Shown here piece after piece: positions 50,410-60,047 of a stretch of 64,000 bases of DNA. The notes beneath the pieces were generated by a model that was not told where the DNA came from, searched no databases, and worked only from the letters and a program-made list of their open reading frames with translations. Origin of the DNA: Bacteroidia bacterium. Lineage in GTDB: Bacteria > Bacteroidota > Bacteroidia > 2-12-FULL-35-15. Position numbers and translations under genes: made by a program. Location: contig JAURXZ010000035.1 in NCBI GenBank assembly GCA_030654175.1, forward strand, positions 124,001 through 188,000, read 5' to 3'. Within the stretch, counting starts at the first letter, position 1. The number at the start of each line of letters is the position of its first letter.

Positions 50410-52539
50410 ATGCAAGTAGAAAAATTTTCGTACGACAATAAAATAGTAAAACAGTTTGCTTTTGCAACAATTTTGTGGGGACTAGTGGGTATGTTAGCCG
50501 GTCTCTGGGTTTCTTTACAACTTATTTATCCGTCATTAAATATATTGCCTCAAACATCATTTGGGCGCTTAAGACCATTACATACGAATGCAGTAATTTT
50601 CGCATTTGTAGGAAATGGGATTTTTATGGGTGTTTACTATTCCTTGCAACGTTTATGCAAAGCCCGGATGTTCAGCGACAAACTAAGTAATATCCACTTT
50701 TGGGGCTGGCAATTAATTATTGTTGCCGCAGCGCTTACGCTTCCTTTTGGAATCACTTCCGGTAAAGAATATGCTGAATTAGAATGGCCTATTGATATTG
50801 CTATTACACTGATTTGGGTGGTATTCGGATGGAACATGTTCGGCACTATTTTAAAAAGAAGAGAACGTCATCTATATGTTGCAATCTGGTTTTACATCGC
50901 AACATTTGTTACAGTAGCTGTATTGCATATTGTAAATTCATTTGAGTTGCCTGTTTCGTTCTTAAAAAGCTATTCAGGATATGCCGGTGTACAGGATGCT
51001 TTAGTACAATGGTGGTATGGCCACAATGCAGTTGCATTTTTCCTGACCACTCCCTATTTGGGACTGATGTATTATTTTATTCCAAAAGCCGCGGAACGCC
51101 CTGTATATTCATATCGTTTATCGATCATCCATTTTTGGGCATTAATTTTCTTATACATCTGGGCAGGACCGCACCATCTCTTATATACCGCATTACCTGA
51201 TTGGGCACAATCGCTTGGTACGGTATTTTCCATCATGTTGATAGCACCTTCCTGGGGTGGGATGATCAATGGATTATTAACATTGCGTGGTGCCTGGGAT
51301 AAAGTGCGCGAAAGTGTTGTTTTGAAATTTTTGGTTGTTGCTATAACAGCTTACGGTATGGCTACTTTAGAAGGCCCCCTTCTCTCACTCAAAAAAGTAA
51401 ATGCTGTAGCGCATTTTACAGATTGGATAGTAGCACACGTTCACGTTGGAGCATTGGGCTGGAATGGATTCTTAACATTCGGGATTCTATATTGGTTGAT
51501 CCCAAAAATATTCCGTACCACTATTTACTCGCTTAAACTAGCAAACTGGCATTTTTGGCTAGGTTCATTAGGGATACTGTTTTATGCTGTACCGTTATAT
51601 TGGGCTGGTTTCACGCAATATTTAATGTGGCAGGAATTCACTCCTGAAGGATTTTTGAAGTATTCTAACTTCCTTGAAACGGTAACACAACTGCGACCAA
51701 TGTATATTATGCGTTCCCTTGGCGGAACAATGTATTTAGCTGGTTTTATTTTGATGACCTACAATATTTTCAAAACAGTGAAATCAGGTTCATTACTTGC
51801 AAACGAAGAAGCGGAAGCTCCTTCCCTTGAAAAAGTAGAAGGAGGCCACAAAGGCGAACACTGGCACCGTTGGATCGAACGCAGACCTATTCAATTAATG
51901 CTTTTAAGTTTAGTTGTGATTCTAATTGGTGGTATCCTTGAAATGGTTCCAACATTTTTAGTGGAATCAAACATTCCAACTATAGCAAGTGTGAAACCAT
52001 ACAAACCACTAGAATTACAAGGCAGAGACATTTATGTACGTGAAGGTTGCTATACCTGTCACTCACAAATGGTTCGTCCATTACGTTTTGATACCGAACG
52101 TTATGGTGAATATTCTAAAGCTGGAGAATTCATCTACGACCACCCTTTTCAATGGGGATCAAAACGTACAGGGCCTGATCTGGCGCGTGTAGGCAGCAAA
52201 TACCCTGATTCATGGCATTACAATCACATGATGGATCCTACATCAATGTCACCGGGTTCAATAATGCCAGAGTATTCATTTTTACTGGATGCTCCATTGG
52301 ATACAGCAAGCACTCCTGCAAAAATCAGAGCCATGATAAAATTAGGTGTTCCTTATCCGAAAGACTATGATAAAATAGCAAACCGGGATTTGATGATCCA
52401 GGCGAATTCAATTGCACAAAGTTTGAAAAAAGATAAGATCGAAACCTTGAGCGACCGGGAAATTATTGCTGTAATTGCTTATTTACAGAGATTAGGCAGA
52501 GACATAAAAATAAATAATCTATTAAATCAAAAAAAATAA
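50410..52539 (+). CDS. ccoNO: Cbb3 cytochrome c oxidase CcoN-CcoO fusion
   Basis: A 709-residue fusion. Residues 1 to about 470 are the catalytic CcoN heme-copper subunit: LHTNAVIFAFVGN, WWYGHNAVAFFLTTPYLGLMYY, HHLLYTALPDWAQ and the paired HVHVGALGWNGF ligands for heme and CuB. The rest, after a linker and membrane helix near 480-505, is CcoO, a membrane-bound cytochrome c with GCYTCHSQMVRP (heme motif) and an axial Met in the MMDPTSMSPGSIMP region. N-O fusion is common in Bacteroidota. It reduces oxygen to water and pumps protons with high oxygen affinity. Confidence 0.97.
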   Translation: MQVEKFSYDNKIVKQFAFATILWGLVGMLAGLWVSLQLIYPSLNILPQTSFGRLRPLHTNAVIFAFVGNGIFMGVYYSLQRLCKARMFSDKLSNIHFWGWQLIIVAAALTLPFGITSGKEYAELEWPIDIAITLIWVVFGWNMFGTILKRRERHLYVAIWFYIATFVTVAVLHIVNSFELPVSFLKSYSGYAGVQDALVQWWYGHNAVAFFLTTPYLGLMYYFIPKAAERPVYSYRLSIIHFWALIFLYIWAGPHHLLYTALPDWAQSLGTVFSIMLIAPSWGGMINGLLTLRGAWDKVRESVVLKFLVVAITAYGMATLEGPLLSLKKVNAVAHFTDWIVAHVHVGALGWNGFLTFGILYWLIPKIFRTTIYSLKLANWHFWLGSLGILFYAVPLYWAGFTQYLMWQEFTPEGFLKYSNFLETVTQLRPMYIMRSLGGTMYLAGFILMTYNIFKTVKSGSLLANEEAEAPSLEKVEGGHKGEHWHRWIERRPIQLMLLSLVVILIGGILEMVPTFLVESNIPTIASVKPYKPLELQGRDIYVREGCYTCHSQMVRPLRFDTERYGEYSKAGEFIYDHPFQWGSKRTGPDLARVGSKYPDSWHYNHMMDPTSMSPGSIMPEYSFLLDAPLDTASTPAKIRAMIKLGVPYPKDYDKIANRDLMIQANSIAQSLKKDKIETLSDREIIAVIAYLQRLGRDIKINNLLNQKK

Positions 52540-52545
52540 ATTAAG

Positions 52546-52725
52546 ATGAAATTCATTAATTACTTAGAATCAATTGCAGGAATAGGAGTATTCCCATTGA
52601 TTTCACTGGGCATTTTTTTTACCTTTTTTATCTTATTAATAATATGGGCTTTTTATGTAAAGAAGGAACATATCCTTGAAATGAAAAACATTCCCTTTGA
52701 ACCATCAAACGATTCTAAACAATAA
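52546..52725 (+). CDS. ccoQ: CcoQ-like small subunit
   Basis: A 59-residue protein starting MKFINYLESIAGIGVFPLIS with one long membrane segment (about residues 14-37), ending EMKNIPFEPSNDSKQ. Size, topology, and the exact place between ccoNO and ccoP identify it as CcoQ/FixQ. It starts 6 bp after ccoNO stop. Confidence 0.85.
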   Translation: MKFINYLESIAGIGVFPLISLGIFFTFFILLIIWAFYVKKEHILEMKNIPFEPSNDSKQ

Positions 52726-52734
52726 ACAGACTTT

Positions 52735-53868
52735 ATGAAAAATATTAGAACAAGCAATTTTCAAAAAAAGCAAAATCGAATTAATAAATTCCTTTTAACA
52801 ATTATTGGATCCTTAATAGGGACAAGCCTTTTTGCTCAAAGTACCGGTGGACTTGAAGTAAATAATTCCTCCTCAGTTTTTGGAAATCCGATTTTCCTTG
52901 CTTTGCTAAGTGCGATCATCCTATTGCTTATTTTAATTTTAGCTTTAGGGAAGGTACTGACAGCAACTGCTTCCAATTCGATCAGAAAGAAAATAAATGA
53001 AAAAGGGCTTGGAATTCTTGTCTTAGTATCATTGATGGCTTTGAGTAAAACCACACATGCTCAGGAAATCTTAGCTTCCTCAACAGGTATACCGGAGCTA
53101 AACAGCGGACTGCTGTATTTGATGTTGATCATAATTGGATTTGAAATACTGGTAGTAATTATTCTTTTAAATTCGATCCATTCTTTTGCAAAAACAAAAG
53201 CAGTAAAGGAGGTTAAACTTAAGCCATCACTTTTGGAAAAGCTAAATGCTTCAGTTCCCATCGAAAAGGAAAAAGACATTTTGTTAGATCATAACTATGA
53301 TGGAATACATGAATTAGATAATGATCTTCCACCGTGGTGGAAATATGGTTTTTATCTCACAATAGTTATTGCTATTATCTATTTGGGGTATTATCATTTC
53401 ACACCGGGAGGAGAATTGCAAATTGCTGAATACAACAAATCCATATTGGCGGCAGAAGTAGGAAAAGCAGAGTTTGAAAAAAATAATTTAAACAATGTAA
53501 ATGAAAGCAATGCAATACTAATAACAGATAAAGCAGAAATAGCAAAGGGTGAAGCAATTTTTCAACAAAATTGTTTTGCTTGTCACGGAAAACTAGGGGA
53601 AGGCGGGGTAGGTCCGAATTTAACAGATGATTTTTGGTTGCATGGAGGAAGCATAAAAGATATTTTTTCTTCTATTAAATATGGTATTCCTGACAAGGGT
53701 ATGAAAGCATGGCAAGCCGACCTCTCTGCAATTCAAATTAATGAAGTAACAAGTTACATCAAAACCATTAAAGGCAGCAGGCCAGCGAATGGGAAAGCCG
53801 CGCAGGGAGATATGTTTGTAGAATTAACAATACCAACAGACTCCTTAAAAAAAGATAGCTTACAATAG
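52735..53868 (+). CDS. ccoP: Cbb3 oxidase cytochrome c subunit CcoP
   Basis: A 377-residue protein: an N-terminal hydrophobic segment (TIIGSLIGTSLFAQ), further membrane segments at about 53-72, 128-148 and 205-225, the cbb3 N-terminal motif DNDLPPWWKYGFY, and one cytochrome c domain (QNCFACHGKLGEGGVGPNLTD, heme motif CFACH). Only one CxxCH is present, while proteobacterial CcoP has two. It feeds electrons to CcoN. Confidence 0.93.
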   Translation: MKNIRTSNFQKKQNRINKFLLTIIGSLIGTSLFAQSTGGLEVNNSSSVFGNPIFLALLSAIILLLILILALGKVLTATASNSIRKKINEKGLGILVLVSLMALSKTTHAQEILASSTGIPELNSGLLYLMLIIIGFEILVVIILLNSIHSFAKTKAVKEVKLKPSLLEKLNASVPIEKEKDILLDHNYDGIHELDNDLPPWWKYGFYLTIVIAIIYLGYYHFTPGGELQIAEYNKSILAAEVGKAEFEKNNLNNVNESNAILITDKAEIAKGEAIFQQNCFACHGKLGEGGVGPNLTDDFWLHGGSIKDIFSSIKYGIPDKGMKAWQADLSAIQINEVTSYIKTIKGSRPANGKAAQGDMFVELTIPTDSLKKDSLQ

Positions 53869-53913
53869 TACTACCAAAATCTTTAAGTACTAATTGTGGC
53901 ATAATTAATTATC

Positions 53914-55326
53914 ATGAAAAATAGTGAGAGCAATGAATCATTTCGTGATTCTATTGCAACAATAGATAAAGAAGGGGACAGGGCTTGGATATATGCACAA
54001 AAACCGAAAGGTAAATTGTACAATAAACGAACTATTTTAAGTATTATTTACCTGGTTGTTTTTTTTTCGCTTCCATTTATTAAAGTTGACGGTGACCCGC
54101 TATTCCTGGCGAATATAGCAGAACGAAAATTTATTTTATTTGGCGCCATCTTTTGGCCCCAAGACCTCTTCCTATTTGTAATAGGAATGTTAACGTTCAT
54201 GGTATTTATTGTTTTATTCACTGTTGTGTTTGGTCGTGTATTTTGTGGCTGGGCTTGTCCGCAAACTATTTTTATGGAAATGGTTTTCAGAAAAATAGAG
54301 TATTGGATAGAAGGTGATGCGAGCCATCAAAAAGCATTAAATAAAAAAAAATGGGATGCAGATAAAATAATCAAAAAGACTTCCAAAATCAGTATTTTTT
54401 TTCTTGTTTCATTCATCATCGCAAATACATTTTTAGCGTACATGATCAGCATTGATCAGGTTTTTGATCTATATAAACAAGGTTTAGACAAAAATTTAGG
54501 AACATTTATTTCCTTGTTAATTTTTACTACCGTCTTCTTTTTTGTTTTTCTATGGTTCCGTGAGCAAGTATGCATTGTTGTATGTCCTTATGGACGATTG
54601 CAGGGTGTTTTACTCGACAGAAATTCTATTCTTGTTGCATATGATTACATCAGAGGTGAAACAAGAGGGAAATTTAAAAAAAATGAAGTCCGCACAAAAG
54701 GTGATTGTATTGATTGTTTTCAATGTGTAAAAGTATGTCCAACAGGGATTGACATCCGTAATGGAACTCAATTGGAATGTATCAACTGCACCGCCTGCAT
54801 CGATGCGTGCGACCACATGATGGAAGGGGTTGGTTTACCAAAAGGATTGATCCGATTAGATTCAGAAAATGGAATTGCAAATAAACAGAAACTAAAGATC
54901 ACTACAAGAACAATTGCCTATTCTGCAGTACTGCTTTTGTTATTGGGAATATTAGTTACACTGTTACTTAGCAGAACTGATGTGGAAACTCAAGTAATGC
55001 GCACCCCGGGCTTGTTGTATCAGGAGGCTGAGAACAACAGCATTAGTAATTTATACAACATCAAACTGGTAAATAAAACCCATACGCAATTGCCGATAAC
55101 GTTAAAATTAGAATCGGATAATGGACAAATCAAAATGGTAGGAAATGATATAATAAATGTTGAAAAAGAAAGTGTTGCCGGTGGTGCATTTTTTATACTT
55201 TTCAACAGAGACCAAATAAAAAGCAGGAAAACAAAATTGAAAGTTGCAGTTTATTCAAATGGTCAAAAAATAGAAACAGTTAAAACTACTTTTTTAGGTC
55301 CTGTTTTTCAAACAACAAATCACTAA
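53914..55326 (+). CDS. ccoG: Cbb3 assembly ferredoxin-like protein CcoG
   Basis: A 470-residue membrane iron-sulfur protein (FixG/RdxA family). Membrane segments near residues 45, 85, 155, 195 and 340; the FCGWACPQTIFMEMVFRKIEYWIEG motif; REQVCIVVCPYGRLQGVL; and two 4Fe-4S-type clusters CIDCFQCVKVCPTGIDIRNG and CINCTACIDACD. CcoG is a Cu(II) reductase for the cbb3 pathway in characterised cases. The C-terminal part is an immunoglobulin-like domain. Confidence 0.95.
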   Translation: MKNSESNESFRDSIATIDKEGDRAWIYAQKPKGKLYNKRTILSIIYLVVFFSLPFIKVDGDPLFLANIAERKFILFGAIFWPQDLFLFVIGMLTFMVFIVLFTVVFGRVFCGWACPQTIFMEMVFRKIEYWIEGDASHQKALNKKKWDADKIIKKTSKISIFFLVSFIIANTFLAYMISIDQVFDLYKQGLDKNLGTFISLLIFTTVFFFVFLWFREQVCIVVCPYGRLQGVLLDRNSILVAYDYIRGETRGKFKKNEVRTKGDCIDCFQCVKVCPTGIDIRNGTQLECINCTACIDACDHMMEGVGLPKGLIRLDSENGIANKQKLKITTRTIAYSAVLLLLLGILVTLLLSRTDVETQVMRTPGLLYQEAENNSISNLYNIKLVNKTHTQLPITLKLESDNGQIKMVGNDIINVEKESVAGGAFFILFNRDQIKSRKTKLKVAVYSNGQKIETVKTTFLGPVFQTTNH

Positions 55327-55338
55327 AACAAAAACAAG

Positions 55339-55785
55339 ATGGTAAAAATAGGCTGGGGAACAAAAATCACTATTTTATATGTAAGCTTTGCATTACTAAT
55401 AGGAACAATGGTGGCAATGTGTGTAAATCAAAAAATAGATCTTGTAAGTCCTGATTATTACCAGAAAGAGCTGGTATTTCAAACCAAGATCAATGAAGCA
55501 AAAAATGCAGATGCATTGTCTGAAAAAATTTCGCATACAATCACAGAAAAAAATCTGGAACTTTTATTTCCAAATGTATTCACAGATAAAAAAGTATCAG
55601 GAGAAATACTTTTTTTCCGTCCATCCGATGCTTCTAAAGATTACAAAACAAATATTGAACTGAATGGATCTGTTCAACAATCCATTGCTCTCAATAATTT
55701 AAGCAAAGGAATGTATAAAATGCAAATTGGCTGGGAAGCAGGAGGTACATCCTATTTTATTGAAGAAACAATTGTAATTCCATAA
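55339..55785 (+). CDS. ccoH: CcoH/FixH-like assembly protein
   Basis: A 148-residue protein with one N-terminal membrane segment (about residues 9-29) and a beta-rich periplasmic domain with SPDYYQKELVFQTKINEAKNA, typical of the FixH family. It follows ccoG by 13 bp and precedes the SafE-like gene by 3 bp. It assists cbb3 assembly in other bacteria. Confidence 0.88.
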   Translation: MVKIGWGTKITILYVSFALLIGTMVAMCVNQKIDLVSPDYYQKELVFQTKINEAKNADALSEKISHTITEKNLELLFPNVFTDKKVSGEILFFRPSDASKDYKTNIELNGSVQQSIALNNLSKGMYKMQIGWEAGGTSYFIEETIVIP

Positions 55786-55787
55786 CA

Positions 55788-56501
55788 ATGATGGCTATTT
55801 TTTGGACTGCGATAACATTAGGATTTTTAGGAAGTTTCCATTGTGTTGGGATGTGTGGCCCTATTGCTCTGGCATTGCCTTTAAATCGGGAATCTTTATT
55901 CTCAAAAGTTACAGGAGCTATCCTATACAATACAGGAAGAGTTTTTATGTATGCACTTCTTGGTGGATTGTTTGGTTTAATCGGACAAAGCATTATTATT
56001 GCAGGCTATCAGCAAAGTCTATCCATCGCATTGGGAATAACTGTTTTAATTATGATCCTGTTGCCGAATAAATTTGCAAATAAATTCAGGTTTCTCTCCT
56101 TCACCTATTCATTCATAGGCAAAGTGAAACAAAAATTAAAAACACTATTTAAACAAAACAGTTATTCTTCTCTTTTTTTTATTGGAACTCTAAATGCTTT
56201 ACTACCTTGTGGTTTGGTATATTTAGGTATAGCAGGTGCCATAGCAGCGGGTAGCCTAGTGCAAGGCAGTATTTTTATGGCATTATTCGGATTGGGAACT
56301 GTGCCGGCAATGCTCACAGTTGCGCTCATCAGCAGCAGTATAAATATTAATTTTCGAAAAAAAATAAATAAAGCGGTGCCGGTTTTTGCAGCTTCAATGG
56401 CATTACTTTTAATTTTAAGGGGAATGAATCTTGGAATCCCATACATCAGCCCTGAAATGTCGGTTACCAAACCTGAGTGTACTAAATGTTGCAATAAATA
56501 A
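55788..56501 (+). CDS. SafE/TauE-like membrane protein of the cbb3 cluster
   Basis: A 237-residue polytopic protein of the sulfite exporter TauE/SafE (UreH-domain) family: FLGSFHCVGMCGPIALALP holds the family's Cys/His motif and LNALLPCGLVYLGIAGAIA is the mirrored repeat. The C-terminus ends in CTKCCNK, a likely metal-binding tail. Its conserved place after FixH suggests copper import or cytochrome biogenesis (like CcdA/CcoA roles), but the substrate is not proven. Confidence 0.88.
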   Translation: MMAIFWTAITLGFLGSFHCVGMCGPIALALPLNRESLFSKVTGAILYNTGRVFMYALLGGLFGLIGQSIIIAGYQQSLSIALGITVLIMILLPNKFANKFRFLSFTYSFIGKVKQKLKTLFKQNSYSSLFFIGTLNALLPCGLVYLGIAGAIAAGSLVQGSIFMALFGLGTVPAMLTVALISSSININFRKKINKAVPVFAASMALLLILRGMNLGIPYISPEMSVTKPECTKCCNK

Positions 56502-56512
56502 AATTAACAACT

Positions 56513-57763
56513 ATGTATTGGCCCAAATTAACATCAGATAAAATAAAAAAACGAGTTTTCGATGCATTAAACAAAAATGTAAATTACCGAAAAACACCAA
56601 TATTGGGAGTACCGGCTACTTACCTTGATTCCGAAGTATTCTATGATGATGCGCCATTCCTGGAGAATGCTCCATTTCTATCCACACTTATTGCTAATCC
56701 AAATCATATTGGTTGCCATACTTTAAATGGTGCGGAGAAAATATTCGCAGGCACTCAGGAGTTAGAAAAAGAACTGATAAAACTTTGCGCTGAACAAATT
56801 TTTGGAGGTGAAGAGGATGCGCAAGATGGCTATGTTGCATCGGGAGGAACAGAAGCCAATATTGAAGCGATATGGATCTATCGCAACTATTTTATAAACC
56901 AATATGCTGCGAATGTAAACGAAATAGGAGTTATTTATTCCGAAGACAGTCATTATTCCCTATCAAAAGCGGTAAATCTTTTAAATATTAATTCAATTGT
57001 AATAAATACAGTAGAAAACAACAGGGAACTTCTTCTTTCTGATATGGAGAAAAGAATTGATTCGGCTTTGACAAAAGGCATCAAATACTTCATTGTGAAT
57101 ATGAATTTATCTACCACAATGTTCGGTTCGGTAGATGATATAGATAAAGTAACAGCATTGTTGAACAAAAAAAAGATTTTATATAAATTACATATAGACG
57201 CTGCATTTGGAGGATTCATCTATCCATTTACAAATCCTTCAAATAGCTACACATTTAAAAATCCAAATATAACCTCCATTACTATTGATGCACATAAGAT
57301 GCTGCAAACACCCTATGGCACCGGAATATTTTTGATACGGAAAGGTTATATGCAATATGTAAAAACTACCGAAGCTCAGTATGTACCGGGAACTGATCAC
57401 ACTTTATGCGGAAGCCGTTCGGGGGCAAATGCTGTTGCTGTTTGGATGGTGTTACACAATCATGGTTCGGAAGGATGGAAAACAAAAATGCAATCACTTG
57501 TAGATCGAACTACCGATGTTTGCTGCCAACTGGATGACCTTGGTATTCGTTATTTTAGAAATCCATACATCAACATTATTGCTATTCATGCAACTGATAT
57601 TCCAACATCGGTAGCTGAAAAATATTTTCTTGTGGTCGATAGTCATGAGTATGAACCAAAGTGGTGGAAAATTGTTATTATGCCGCATATTACAAGAGGA
57701 GCTATAGATTCATTCATAAATGATCTGAAATCGGAGATCAATACGAAAACTAATTTGCATTAA
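56513..57763 (+). CDS. PLP-dependent decarboxylase
   Basis: A 416-residue group II-type decarboxylase. The catalytic lysine is in ITIDAHKMLQTPYGTGIFL, preceded by HIDAAFGGFIYPF (His-Asp and Ala motif of the cofactor site) and NGAEKIFAGTQELEKELIKL near the N-terminus. The closest families are glutamate, histidine and tyrosine decarboxylases and MfnA. The substrate cannot be told from the sequence. It starts 11 bp after the SafE-like gene and precedes the QueD-like gene by 17 bp, making an apparent continuation of the cbb3 operon. Confidence 0.88.
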   Translation: MYWPKLTSDKIKKRVFDALNKNVNYRKTPILGVPATYLDSEVFYDDAPFLENAPFLSTLIANPNHIGCHTLNGAEKIFAGTQELEKELIKLCAEQIFGGEEDAQDGYVASGGTEANIEAIWIYRNYFINQYAANVNEIGVIYSEDSHYSLSKAVNLLNINSIVINTVENNRELLLSDMEKRIDSALTKGIKYFIVNMNLSTTMFGSVDDIDKVTALLNKKKILYKLHIDAAFGGFIYPFTNPSNSYTFKNPNITSITIDAHKMLQTPYGTGIFLIRKGYMQYVKTTEAQYVPGTDHTLCGSRSGANAVAVWMVLHNHGSEGWKTKMQSLVDRTTDVCCQLDDLGIRYFRNPYINIIAIHATDIPTSVAEKYFLVVDSHEYEPKWWKIVIMPHITRGAIDSFINDLKSEINTKTNLH

Positions 57764-57780
57764 AACAAGTAAAATAAAAC

Positions 57781-58236
57781 ATGTCAAAAATAAGGATCAC
57801 AAAGGAGTTTAATTTTGAAATGGCCCACGCTTTATATGGTTATGATGGCCCGTGCAAAAATATTCACGGGCATTCATATCATCTTTCTGTTACAGTAATA
57901 GGCCAACCAATTACCGAATTGAACAACCCTAAACGTGGTATGGTAATGGACTTTACAGATCTTAAACAAATAATGAAACCCATAATTGATGAGTTAGATC
58001 ATGCTACAATTCTGGATAAATCAACACCATATATTAAGCTTGCAGAAGGTAATCCACTATTTAAAAAACTGGTAATTGCCGACTATCAGCCAACCTGCGA
58101 AAACCTTTTGGCAGATATCGCTAAAAGACTTTTATCACAATTACCTGATGGCGTTATGCTGCATCATTTGAAACTAAGAGAAACCGCTTCCTCCTTTGCT
58201 GAGTGGTATCTCGCAGACAATATGGAAAGTAATTAA
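57781..58236 (+). CDS. queD: 6-carboxytetrahydropterin synthase (QueD) family
   Basis: A 151-residue PTPS-fold enzyme. The zinc and catalytic motif CKNIHGHSYHLSV (Cys, His, His) at residues ~24-36 and the conserved FAEWY near the end fit QueD, which makes 6-carboxy-tetrahydropterin for queuosine. PTPS paralogues in this family can act in other pterin routes, so the exact product is open. It lies between the decarboxylase and hemN. Confidence 0.88.
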   Translation: MSKIRITKEFNFEMAHALYGYDGPCKNIHGHSYHLSVTVIGQPITELNNPKRGMVMDFTDLKQIMKPIIDELDHATILDKSTPYIKLAEGNPLFKKLVIADYQPTCENLLADIAKRLLSQLPDGVMLHHLKLRETASSFAEWYLADNMESN

Positions 58237-58361
58237 AAAAATAAAACGGAACAATTTTATGCAATAATAATGTTCCTGAAAACGTTAAGTTTTGTTACGC
58301 ATTGAGTGACAACAATAGTTTTAAAATTTGAAATTTTAATTAGTGTAAATTCAATTGAAAT

Positions 58362-59729
58362 ATGTCAATAGATAAAAATCTGCTAAGAAAATATAATGTC
58401 CCCGGACCACGATACACAAGCTATCCAACAGTTCCGTACTGGACCTCTGAAATGCCTGATGTTAAAGATTGGGAAAAGGCGGTAAAAGAATCTTTCGATC
58501 TCAGTAATACAGTTGATGGCCTTTCATTGTATATCCACTTACCATTTTGTGAAAGTTTATGTACTTATTGCGGTTGCAACACCAGGATAACAGTGAATCA
58601 TGCAGTTGAATCGCCCTACATCACTGCTGTTATCCGCGAATGGAAATTATATTTAAATATTTTTAAGGAAGTCCCAAAAATAAAAGAGATCCATTTAGGA
58701 GGAGGAACTCCCACTTTTTTTTCGCCTTCAAATCTAAGGCGATTGATTGAAAGTATTCTTGCAGATGCTACTATTTGTACCGATGCAGAATTCAGTTTTG
58801 AAGCTCATCCAAACAATACTACCACTGAACATTTACAAACTTTATACGAATTAGGATTTAGAAGATTAAGTTTGGGTATTCAGGACTTTGACCCTAAAGT
58901 TCAAAAGATAGTGAATCGAATTCAAAGCTTTGAAAGTGTAGAAAAAGTTACTGATAAAGCACGGGAAATAGGCTATACATCTATAAATTTCGATTTGATA
59001 TATGGTTTACCTCTCCAAACAAAAGAAAGTGTTGTTGACACCATTAATAAAGTGAATTTACTGAGGCCCGACAGGATTGCTTTTTACAGTTACGCCCATG
59101 TGCCATGGATCAAACCCGGACAACGTAAATTCACAGAAAAAGATCTCCCTGTTGATGAAAAAAAACGCGAGTTATATGAAACAGGAAAAGAAATGTTTCT
59201 GGAAAATGGATATGAGGAAATAGGAATGGATCATTTCGCATTACCTGACGATTCATTGTATCAGGCAGTACAAAATAATACGTTACATAGAAATTTTATG
59301 GGCTATACCCATAAATTCACCAAGCTTATGATAGGATTAGGAGTATCTTCTATCAGCGATACATGGGGGGCATTTGCTCAAAATGTAAAAAAAGTTGAGG
59401 ATTATTACGAGAAAATAAACAATGGACAACTGGCAGTTTTTAAAGGCCATTTCCTTTCGGAAGAAGATCTGATCCTACGGCAACATATTTTGGATATCAT
59501 GTGCAAATTAAGGACCGAATGGAGAACTAAAGAAAAACAATGTGATTTCATCTCAAAATCGTCTGATCTGCTGCTGGAAATGGAAAATGATGGTTTAATT
59601 GAACTAACAAATGATTCTCTGACAGTAAAGGAAGCCGCCAGACCTTTTATTAGAAATGTTTGCATGGCCTTTGATGCTCATTTATTAAAATGCAAACCGG
59701 AATCGCAAATATTTAGCTCTGTGGTGTAA
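58362..59729 (+). CDS. hemN: Oxygen-independent coproporphyrinogen III oxidase HemN
   Basis: A 455-residue radical SAM enzyme that makes protoporphyrinogen IX for heme without oxygen. The cluster motif CESLCTYCGC (residues ~63-72), HLGGGTPTFFSP, GIQDFDPKVQKIVNR, and the C-terminal HemN-specific region (YTHKFTKLMIGLGVSSISDT) are all present. It supplies heme for the cbb3 oxidase in microaerobic conditions. The gap 58237-58361 holds no clear palindrome, only a degenerate TGACAACAATAG near 58304. Confidence 0.95.
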   Translation: MSIDKNLLRKYNVPGPRYTSYPTVPYWTSEMPDVKDWEKAVKESFDLSNTVDGLSLYIHLPFCESLCTYCGCNTRITVNHAVESPYITAVIREWKLYLNIFKEVPKIKEIHLGGGTPTFFSPSNLRRLIESILADATICTDAEFSFEAHPNNTTTEHLQTLYELGFRRLSLGIQDFDPKVQKIVNRIQSFESVEKVTDKAREIGYTSINFDLIYGLPLQTKESVVDTINKVNLLRPDRIAFYSYAHVPWIKPGQRKFTEKDLPVDEKKRELYETGKEMFLENGYEEIGMDHFALPDDSLYQAVQNNTLHRNFMGYTHKFTKLMIGLGVSSISDTWGAFAQNVKKVEDYYEKINNGQLAVFKGHFLSEEDLILRQHILDIMCKLRTEWRTKEKQCDFISKSSDLLLEMENDGLIELTNDSLTVKEAARPFIRNVCMAFDAHLLKCKPESQIFSSVV

Positions 59730-59864
59730 TTAACTCAGAGAATTTCAATTCATTATTTCATGAATTGAATGATACATATAATCCGCATTTCTTCGTATTC
59801 AATTCTCTTTAGAAGAGAATACCCACAATATCTCTTTTTACATTAATTTGTAGATGAACGATTT

Positions 59865-59985
59865 TGCGTTAGGGATTGTAGCGTAAATCCTTTTCCTTTT
59901 AGAAAAGATTGAAGCCCTTCGACTTCGCTCAGGATAAACTCCAAGTTCGCCCCTTTCTTTTTTCAAGAAAGAGGAACGCCCAAAT
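59865..59985. repeat. REP-like dispersed repeat, copy 3, with nested insert
   Basis: TTGCGTTAGGGATTGTAGCG ... GAAAAGATTGAAGCCC ... TTCGCCCCTTTC ... GAACGCCCAAAT. Compared with copy 2, about 25 bases are inserted after GATTGAAG: a unit with CCTTCGACTTCGCTCAGGAT, itself a known Bacteroidota interspersed repeat. 59730-59864 has nothing else supportable. Confidence 0.75.
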
Positions 59986-60047
59986 GAACCTGCTTCAGAC
60001 CAATTGTTTTTATCTTAATTAATCAAATTCAGGTTATTAAAAGCCAA

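Noticed and set aside
58290-58320. CRP-type site before hemN (TGACAACAATAG)
   Set aside because: Only one arm matches; the other differs in several positions, so it was not counted with the palindromes.
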